The notes under the pieces: generated by a model
The model's input: only the letters and a program-made list of their open reading frames with translations
Told to the model about the DNA's origin: nothing
The model's database searches: none
NCBI GenBank assembly: GCA_031002005.1
Contig: CM061919.1
Location: 225,368,739 to 225,432,738 of the forward strand
Direction: 5' to 3'
From: Vandiemenella viatica
Lineage: Eukaryota; Arthropoda; Insecta; Orthoptera; Morabidae
DNA: 64,000 nucleotides
Translations under genes and position numbers: made by a program
Shown here: in pieces, positions 57,092-64,000 of the stretch
How the letters are laid out: every line of letters starts with the position of its first letter
How positions within the stretch are numbered: the first letter of the stretch is position 1

Positions 57092-58513
57092 CACTCCTGG
57101 AAATTGAAATAAGAACACATTGACGCCAGTGTGTAAGACCCACCATACTTGCTCCGGACACTACAAGAGGGCTGTACAAGCAATGATCAAACGCACGGCA
57201 CAGCGGACACACCAGGAACAGCAGTGTTGGCCGTCGAAGGGCGCTAGCTGCGCTGCGGTTGGGCACCGCCGCAGTCAGTGTCAGCCAGTTTGCCGTGGCA
57301 TACGGAGCTCCATCTCAGTCTTTAACACTGGTAGCATGCCGTGACAGCATGTACGTGAACCGTATGTGCAGTTGACGGACTTTGAGCGAGGGCGTATAGT
57401 GGGCATGCGGGAGGCCGGGTGGACGTACCGCCAAATTGCTCAACATGTGGGGCGCGAGGTCTCCACAGTACATCGATGTTGTCGCCAGTGGTCGGCGGAA
57501 GGTGCATGTGCCCGTCGACCTGGGTCCGGACAGCAGCGACGCACGGATGCACGCCAAGACCGTCGCATCCTACGCAGTGCCGTAGGGGACCGCACCGCCA
57601 CTTCCCGGCAAATTAGGGACACTGTTGCTCCTGGGGTATCAGAGAGGACCATTCGCAACCGTCTCCATGAAGCTGGGCTACGGTCCCACGCACCGTTAGA
57701 TTATCTTCCGCTCACGCCCCAACATCGGGCAGCCCACCTCCAGTGGTGTCGTGACAGGTGTGTATGGAAGGACGAATGGAGACGTGTCGTCTTCAGTGAT
57801 GAGTGTCGCTTCTGCCTTGGTGCCAATGATGGTCGTATGCATGTTTGGCGCCGTGCAGGTGAGCGCCACAATCAGGACTGCATACGACCGAGGCACACAG
57901 GGCCAACACCCGGCATCATGGTGTGGGGAACGATCTCCTACACTGGCCGTACACCTCTGGTGATCGTCGAGGGGACACTGAACAGTGCACGGTACATTCA
58001 AACCGTCATCGAACCCATCGTTCTACCATTCCTAGACCGGCAAGGGATCATGCTGTTCCAACCGGACAATGCACTTCCACATGTATCCCGTGCCACCCAA
58101 CGTGCTCTAGAAGGTGTAAGTCAACTACCCTGGCCAGTGAGATCTCTGGATCTGTCCCCCATTGAGCATGTTTGGGACTGGATGAAACGTCGTCTCACGC
58201 GGTCTGCACGTCCAGCACGAACACTGGTCCAGCTGAGGCGCCAGGTGGAAATGGCTTGGCATGCCGTTCCACAGGACTACATCCAGCACCTCTACGATTG
58301 TCTCCATGGGAGAATTGCAGCCTACATTGCTGCGAAAGGAGGATATACACGGTACTAGTGCCGACATTGTGCATGCTCTGTTGCCTGTGTCTATGTGCCT
58401 ATGGTTCTGTCTGTGTGATCATGTGTTGTATCTGACCCCAGGAATGTGTATATAAAGTTTCCCATTCCTGGGACAATGAATTCACGGTGTTCTTATTTCA
58501 ATTTCCAGGAGTG
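57092..58513 (+). mobile_element. Complete Tc1-like element
   Basis: 1422 bp with perfect 27-bp terminal inverted repeats (57092-57118 and 58487-58513, starting CACTCCTGGAAATTGAAATA), flanked by TA (57090-57091 and 58514-58515). One intact transposase frame. GC-rich compared with its AT-rich surroundings, which marks it as a recent arrival. Confidence 0.95.
57366..58358 (+). CDS. Tc1-like transposase
   Basis: 330 codons, intact and close to the usual Tc1 length. It opens MQLTDFERGRIVGMREAGWT with a first helix-turn-helix (residues 8-45) and a second one (ATSRQIRDTVAPGVSERTIR, 78-97). The catalytic DDE triad is D145 (VVFSDECRF), D234 (FQPDNALPH) and E267 (SPIEHVWDWMKRR). It ends GRIAAYIAAKGGYTRY. 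Only 32 residues separate D234 and E267, two fewer than canonical Tc1, because the loop before LPWP is shorter. NALPH and SLDLSP replace the common NARPH and SPDLSP, so activity is not certain. It lies in Erk7 intron 2, sense to the gene. Confidence 0.94.
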   Translation: MQLTDFERGRIVGMREAGWTYRQIAQHVGREVSTVHRCCRQWSAEGACARRPGSGQQRRTDARQDRRILRSAVGDRTATSRQIRDTVAPGVSERTIRNRLHEAGLRSHAPLDYLPLTPQHRAAHLQWCRDRCVWKDEWRRVVFSDECRFCLGANDGRMHVWRRAGERHNQDCIRPRHTGPTPGIMVWGTISYTGRTPLVIVEGTLNSARYIQTVIEPIVLPFLDRQGIMLFQPDNALPHVSRATQRALEGVSQLPWPVRSLDLSPIEHVWDWMKRRLTRSARPARTLVQLRRQVEMAWHAVPQDYIQHLYDCLHGRIAAYIAAKGGYTRY

Positions 58514-58515
58514 TA

Positions 58516-58690
58516 ATATAATAAACTATTTCACTGAAAATATTGAAGGCACATTAGATGACGCTACATTTCTATCCACAGTAGATGTACTAGATGGCAT
58601 CAATACCCATTTCCCTACCACCAAAAAAAAAGTTAAATCTTATTTAATACTATCTAAGACTAAATGGAAACAATTGTAAATGATGTTAAA
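58516..58690 (+). pseudogene. Unrecognised coding-like fragment
   Basis: A frame at about 58523-58676 reads NYFTENIEGTLDDATFLSTV, then DVLDGINTHFPTTKKKVKSY and a stop. Composition looks protein-like, but I do not recognise the family. The Tc1-like element sits at its left edge, and 57000-57089 may be the other half. Confidence 0.3.
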
Positions 58691-58999
58691 TAAATTTGAA
58701 GAATTTTAACTTTACTTTGAATACATAAACAATTGCTATTTATAAAAACAAGCCGAAATATTAGTATCCTTTAATTAAAATGTTAAAGCAAAATCAATTT
58801 ATCATAATTACAAATTTTGGCACATTCAGAACCATTTCACAACATATACAGAAAAATAATCACATATTAACAAACCAGTCTTACATGATTACAGTATATT
58901 ATTTATTGTCCCTTTTACATAGATTTAATTAGTTGAAGGAAGGGTAAAAGAAGGCAAACATGGTTATTATAGTTATATAACAATTGACAGTTTTTTTTC
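58691..58999. other. Unassigned
   Basis: AT-rich; no gene. Confidence 0.4.
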
Positions 59000-59490
59000 A
59001 GCCACTTAAGAATATAATCTGGAGATGGACAAACGGGAGGAAGCAAAAATCTTCCTCCACAAAGTGTAATACCAACCAGTATTAACATATTGCTCTAAAA
59101 TTTGGTCATAGGCAAAGAGAGACTTAGCAGACTGCAGGTGGCAGATATTAGCTTTCTGAGAACCATGCAAAATATCATGAAAAATAAATACATTAGGGAG
59201 AGGTTAAATGTTGACACACTAAAAGAAATACCACCAGAGAAAAGATTGTAATTGTCATGAGTATGGAAGAAGTACAGTTTCTGATGTTAGAACTCTTAAA
59301 TAAAAGGAAGGGAAAGAAATCTCTCATTAGGCCATGGATAAGATGATTGGACCAGATATAGAAAGACATAGGGGCCAAAGGAGTTGAAGAGGAATCTTTG
59401 AGAGAACATCAAAAACAGAAGAGGATATATCAGTTGGCCCAAAGAAATTAAATGTCAAGTGATGATAGATTACAATACCTGATATAATGC
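59000..59490 (+). pseudogene. RTE-like LINE 3' end, heavily decayed
   Basis: The translated pieces include YQPVLTYCSKIWS and AKRDLADCR, then a MIGPDIERHRG segment. Their order fits the post-RT part of RTE-type LINEs. Many stops. Confidence 0.55.
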
Positions 59491-60329
59491 ATTGCTTTCT
59501 GGAAATTAGAATGTATTTACTATCTACTTATTAACTTTATTTACAATTTTTGTTAATTGTATAGAATTTTCTACATTGGTTTCTGATAGCATCAATGTAA
59601 TTATTATTAGTACTAATTAACTGTGGTATAGTGAATGCCCAGAGGTGATTTTCTTAAACACCTAATTCTATTTATGCACATTTTTATTTCAATCTACTTG
59701 AGTGTGGTGTAGGTTGGTCATCAGTTTTGGTAACTTTTCTCCAAACCTGACTCACTTGGGATGATCTCTACTAAAAGTAGTTTCTTACATTGTTAGGTTT
59801 AGCTTCATCTGCTCTTTTTGTTACAGTAATCCCACACCCCTTTCCCCTAAGCAGTTAGTTCATGATAGTCAGGAAGATGACTGTAATAATATTGCTACAG
59901 GAAATGCATAAACAGCCTGCATTTTGACTTCCTAACTGATTTTATTTCAGCTGCTCATTTTTTACTTTTGGTATATTGAAATTCAGAAGCCACTATTGCA
60001 GTCCTTGCAAGAAAGTAAAAATCCAAAACCAACAGAAAGCCTTTAAATCAGAAGCCATATCCATTTTCCTCTAAAACAGTGAAGGTAGTTAGTGTTCTGT
60101 CTTATGCTGTTGTTGATTCTGTTTGTCTAACACATCATATGTGGTTGGAATTGTTTGAGACAATTTCAAATGGGAAAAAAATTATCAGGGTTAAAAAAAA
60201 TTAGAAGCCTCTAAAAGGCAATTGGTCAGTGCCAAATTATCAAAGAAAATTCATGCAGTGAAACAGTGGTATCTTTTTTTTTTCTAAATAATAATCATAT
60301 CGTATATATTATGTATGTATTTTTTTATT
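59491..60329. other. Unassigned
   Basis: AT-rich with short open frames only. Confidence 0.45.
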
Positions 60330-60544
60330 TTGTCACAAGCCATTATCTCCTTTCATACTTAACCAAAATCTATGAGTGAGGTGTCATTTTAAAGCTTATG
60401 GTTTCCACTTTGGTCACATCATATTTTAAGAAAGGATTTTTTGTTTGTTTGGAATTTGACACTTAAAGGTCAAATATTTATATATATAATAACAATGAAA
60501 TCAAGATGCTAAATAACGGAAAGGAATCAAATTAGGATAGGGAA

Positions 60545-60660
60545 ATGAGCCACCACTTACCTTTAGATGATGGATGTGGGGCACGAACACACAGAAAAGA
60601 CACAAATAATAAAGTAATTTTCGGGATAAACCCTTCATCAACGGGAGAACATTATGAGAG
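60545..60660. repeat. Penelope-like terminal fragment
   Basis: GGGATAAACCCTTCATCAAC and the CACGAACACACAGAAAAGAC segment have the same make-up as the other Penelope tails (a reversed TTGATGAAGGGTTTATCCCG). Weak assignment. Confidence 0.4.
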
Positions 60661-60674
60661 GTGGGATATATATA

Positions 60675-61464
60675 CAGGGTGTTACAAAAAGGTACAGCCA
60701 AACTTTCAGGAAACATTCCTCACACACAAACAAAGAAAATATGTTATGTGGACATGTGTCCGGAAATGCTTACTTTCCATGTTAGAGCTCATTTTAGTTT
60801 CGTTAGTATGTACCCCATGTTCTTCCACCTACGCTCAATGGAGCTCGTTATCATGATTTCATACGGGATACTCTACCTGTGCTGCTAGAAGATGTGCCTT
60901 TACAAGTACGACACAACATGTGGTTCATGAACGATGGAGCTCCTGCACATTTCAGTCGACGTGTTCGTACGCTTCTCAACAACAGATTCAGTGGCTGATG
61001 GATTGGTAGAGGCGGACCAATTCCATGGCCCCCACGCTCTCCTGACCTCAACCCTCTTGACTTCCATTTATGGGGGCATTTGAAAGCCCTTGTCTACGCA
61101 ACCCCGGTACCAAATGTAGAGACTCTTCGTGCTCGTATTGTAGACGGCTGTGATACAATACGCCATTCTCCAGGGCTGCATCAGCGCATCAGGGATTCCA
61201 TGCGACGGAGGGTGGATGCATGTATCCTCTCTAACGGAGGACATTTTGTACATTTCCTGTAACAAAGTGTTTGAAGTCACACTGGTACGTTCTGTTGCTG
61301 TGTGTTTCCATTCCATGTTTAATGTGATTTGAAGAGAAGTAATAAAATGAGCTCTAACATGGAAAGTAAGCGTTTCCGGACACATGTCCACATAACATAT
61401 TTTCTTTGTTTATGTGTGAGGAATGTTTCCTGAAAGTTTGGCCGTACCTTTTTGTAACACCCTG
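60675..61464 (+). mobile_element. Internally deleted mariner-superfamily element with 122-bp inverted ends
   Basis: 790 bp. The ends at 60675-60796 and 61343-61464 are inverted copies with about three mismatches in 122 bp, starting CAGGGTGTTACAAAAAGGTA, flanked by TA. Inside, 60842-61262 encodes the C-terminal half of a transposase: FMNDGAPAHFSRRVRTLLNN, an in-frame TGA at about 60997, then WIGRGGPIPWPPRSPDLNPL and DFHLWGHLKA, ending NGGHFVHFL. The first catalytic Asp and the DNA-binding domain are missing. Counting the TGA as one residue, 41 positions separate the two visible Asp. Confidence 0.85.
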
Positions 61465-61968
61465 TATATATATGAATCATTTAAATCCTTGATATCTAAA
61501 CAAAATCAATAATTGAGGTATCATTTTAAAGATGAAAGTCTCTGATTTGGTAACATTATATTTTAAGAAAGGATTTTTTCCGAATTTGATCCTTAAAGGG
61601 CAAAAATATAATTTTTTATAAAAACGTGTTTTTCTCCCATGAACCATTTATCTCCCTTGATATCAAAACAAAATTGATAAACAAGGTATCATTTTATAGA
61701 CTAAGGTCTTCAGTTTGGTCATATCATATTTTAAGAAAGGAATTTTTCAGAAATCGAACCTTAAAGAGCAAAACAATCAATATTTCTACAACGCATTTTT
61801 GGGTCACGAGCCATTTATCCCCCTTGATATCTAACTGATATCAGTAAATGAGGTATCGTTTTGAATATTAAGGTCACTGCTGGGCCACAACTTATTTGAA
61901 GAAAAGATTTTTTTGGAATTTAACCGTAAAAGGGCAAAATTATTTTTATTACCACAACATATTTTTTT

Positions 61969-62169
61969 AAGCTAATAATTATTGTTTAATAATTATGCCA
62001 GTACAACTGTTGTTGGATATTATTTATTTCACTGACGCGTTTCACCTCTTGTCGAGGTATCTTCAGCGTACAGTTTTTACCTCGACGAGAGGCTAAACAC
62101 ATCCATGAAATAAATAATATCCAACAACAGTTGTACTGGCATAGTTATTAAATAATAATTATTAGTTTA
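61969..62169. repeat. Hairpin of two inverted Penelope-like tails
   Basis: Arms of about 90 bp (61969-62059 and 62080-62169) pair around a short loop, sharing GTACAACTGTTGTTGGATAT and TCGAGG blocks. The arms carry the GAAGATACCTCGACAAGAGG type of phrase known from Penelope-like terminal repeats. Confidence 0.75.
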
Positions 62170-62573
62170 ACAAGCAACTGTGGAAGAAATGACTTTCAAT
62201 AATCACGTATTTTTTTGTCATGAGCAATTTATCTTCCATGATATCTAACCGAAATCAAGAAATGAGATATTGTTTTAAAGAGTAAGGTCTCCACTTTGGT
62301 CACATCTTATTTCAAGAAAAATATTTATTTTTTTGGACCATTTGTCTGCCTAGATACCTAACCAAAATCGATATATGAGGTATCATTTAAATGATTAAAG
62401 TTTCCACTCAGTCAGCATTATAAATTAAGAATGTAATTTTTCGGAATTTGACATTTGGAAGACAAAAGTAATAATTGTGAAAGTAATGCATATGAGATAG
62501 TTCAGAGTCAAGCCACTAGATAGCATTTGCACATGTGACAGAGATATTAATTAGCTGCTTCACTGGTGTCACT

Positions 62574-63261
62574 CATGGAGGAAGGAAATATATGGAGACG
62601 ACGCAAGAGACCTTCACCACGCATTGAAGTGAAGCAGGGCGGAGGAGGAGTGGGGGGGCATGGCCGGAGTGGAGGGGGCATGGCCGCTTCCATACAGACA
62701 CGGGGAATATGTACAAAAACCTCAAGGGGACTCTAGGATAAATGTGACGCCGCAATCTGGTGATGTATTATTATGTAACTCGATATGACAAATAAAAAAT
62801 GAAGAATAAAATTTTTTGATATCCTGCTTAGTTTTCGAGATATTCTGTCCCAAATGTGATATGGTTTTGGTTGAAATTCAGAAGAAAAAATTGGTCAAAG
62901 TCAAATTTGATGATGGATTCTTATTTAAAAGGACGAGACAAATGAAAAATAAAGAATAAAAATTTTCGATATATCACCTAGTTCTAGAGATATACTGTAT
63001 CAAAAGTGAGGTGTCTTGAGTTGAAATGGAGAAGAAAAATTTCGCAAAAAGTCAAATTTAATGATCGATTCTTATGTAACACGACGAGACAAATCGAAAA
63101 TAAAGAATAAAATTTTTCGATATCTTGCTTAGTTTTCGGGATATACTGGGAACATCGCAATTGTTTGGAAGCGCAATATCGCTGCTGCCGGCACTGCGTA
63201 TGCGCGAGCCTCCTTCACCAATTTAACGTCACTTCTCCTCCATATATTTCCTTCCTCCATG
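62574..63261. mobile_element. Non-autonomous element with 8-bp duplication (P- or hAT-like)
   Basis: 688 bp with perfect 24-bp inverted ends (62574-62597 and 63238-63261, starting CATGGAGGAAGGAAATATAT). It is flanked by GTGTCACT at 62566-62573 and 63262-63269. Eight-base duplications are made by hAT and P families; the CATG start recalls P elements. The inside holds about 2.6 tandem units of ~150 bp (from 62766, 62916 and 63067), each with GAATAAA-ATTTTTCGATAT. No open frame of note. Inserted in the 168-bp repeat array. Confidence 0.88.
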
Positions 63262-63390
63262 GTGTCACTTTTCTTATGTACATCTTACACTAAACAAATA
63301 AACAATTGATAGAAATGAGGCAGGTTTTCTTTCATCTTATTACAAACCACCAACCTTACTATTGTGTGAACAAAGACTTTCCTGGCATGT

Positions 63391-63623
63391 TGCTGCAATA
63401 TGTAATCTTCGCGGGTTTGCTGCCGGATTGGTAGATGAAAGACGAGCTTTCGGCGATGAACTCTGCCATCATCTTCAAGCCTCACACTGTGATGACCAGA
63501 TTGCAGCTATGGCAATCATAGCATGAACTCCTGGCTTGAATATGACAGCAGAGTTTGTTGCCAAAGCTCGTCTTTCACCTGCACAATCCGGCAGTGAACC
63601 CACGAAGATTGTATTGCAACCTT
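63391..63623. repeat. Inverted pair of Penelope-like terminal segments
   Basis: Arms at about 63391-63477 and 63530-63623 share ATCTTCG-GGGTT, TGCCGGATTG and GAAAGACGAGCTTT on opposite strands. The same block occurs at 31470-31560. Confidence 0.7.
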
Positions 63624-63625
63624 AC

Positions 63626-64000
63626 TATTCATCGTATTTACAAAATTTTCTCATGGATCATCTAGCAAGAATAATAAATCAGTGATAGAGCATCAGGAAT
63701 TAAGTATAAGGTGATGTAATGATCATCATATGTGCATGGTATCTTTTGTTCCAACTGACAACAGATGAATATTGGATTGGTGAACAGCTGTTCTTTTGTT
63801 GCTATCAGTATTTTAGCCTGTTTAATGTCATCTCCTTCCTCTTCTTAGTCTTTTGCACTTTCAGACAATACCCAATTTTTTTTTAAATACAATACTTGGT
63901 AAAAGTTCTCGCCACAGTTACTCCTGCTTAACAACATGTGATAGTCAATTACCTTCTTACTACCTGTTAGTGTACCTGGATATCTATTGATGATTTTATC
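63626..64000. other. Unassigned window end
   Basis: AT-rich, no gene or element recognised. Confidence 0.4.

Larger units (their letters stand above)
60330..62565 (-). repeat. Array of ~168-bp repeats (copy 2, inverted to copy 1)
   Basis: Minus-strand units match 28400-29770. The CTTTAAGG phrase recurs (as CCTTAAAG on plus) near 61591, 61760 and 61926, about 168 bp apart, with outer units near 60460 and 62450. Interrupted by a Penelope-like tail, by the element at 60675-61464, and by the hairpin at 61969-62169. Confidence 0.7.

Noticed and set aside
53274..64000. Further Erk7 exons (TDLHNVI, HRDLKPSN regions)
   Set aside because: No frame with these motifs and splice sites was found; the next exon probably lies beyond the window.

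Overview
The window is eukaryotic nuclear DNA from a large-genome insect, most likely an orthopteran (locust or grasshopper) or another polyneopteran. The evidence is very long introns with canonical GT-AG splice sites, two recognisable animal genes, and a dense mix of Penelope-like elements, jockey/CR1-like and RTE-like LINEs, tRNA-headed SINEs with a conserved body, and Tc1/mariner, hAT-like and Harbinger-like DNA elements. There are no operons and no prokaryotic features. The order-level assignment rests on my recollection of repeat families and is the least certain part.

Host genes: a divergent, head-to-head pair lies near the middle. On the minus strand is Tango1 (MIA3 family, cargo receptor of ER exit sites). 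Its signal-peptide exon is at 39931-40033, its SH3-like exons are at 26860-26993 and at the start of 24947-26742, and the rest of the last exon is a long acidic luminal region. Its transmembrane, coiled-coil and proline-rich parts must lie left of the window. On the plus strand is Erk7 (MAPK15), with the start exon at 40620-40682 and the second exon at 53054-53273; the rest of the kinase lies to the right. The two ATGs are 586 bp apart and share one promoter region. Both proteins act on ER-exit-site organisation in animals, so the pairing may be functional.

Layout: 1-6239 is most of one copy of a giant palindrome, cut off by the window edge and by a 1000-N gap (6240-7239). 7240-14173 is a graveyard of Tc1, Penelope-like, LINE, SINE, MITE and mariner pieces. 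14174-24232 is a complete second copy of the palindrome, with two arms of about 4.56 kb around a 938-bp loop, no transposase, and several tRNA-like and SINE modules. If Tango1 is intact, both palindromes sit in one of its introns. 24528-24835 is a hAT-type MITE. 28.4-29.8 kb is an array of about 168-bp repeats. 29.8-32.4 kb holds RTE and Penelope-like pieces. 33.5-38.5 kb is a maze of inverted and direct copies of an unrecognised repeat family. Erk7 intron 1 (40683-53053) carries LINEs, a complete DD37D mariner-type element with an intact transposase (47719-49035), a minisatellite and two Penelope-like elements in opposite orientation. Right of Erk7 exon 2 are a complete Tc1-like element with an intact transposase (57092-58513), an internally deleted mariner-type element with 122-bp inverted ends (60675-61464), a second inverted array of the 168-bp repeat, and a 688-bp element with perfect 24-bp inverted ends and an 8-bp target duplication (62574-63261).

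The best candidate for something undescribed is the pair of giant foldback structures. Other candidates are the foldback/repeat maze around the shared promoter and the 688-bp element carrying internal tandem repeats.
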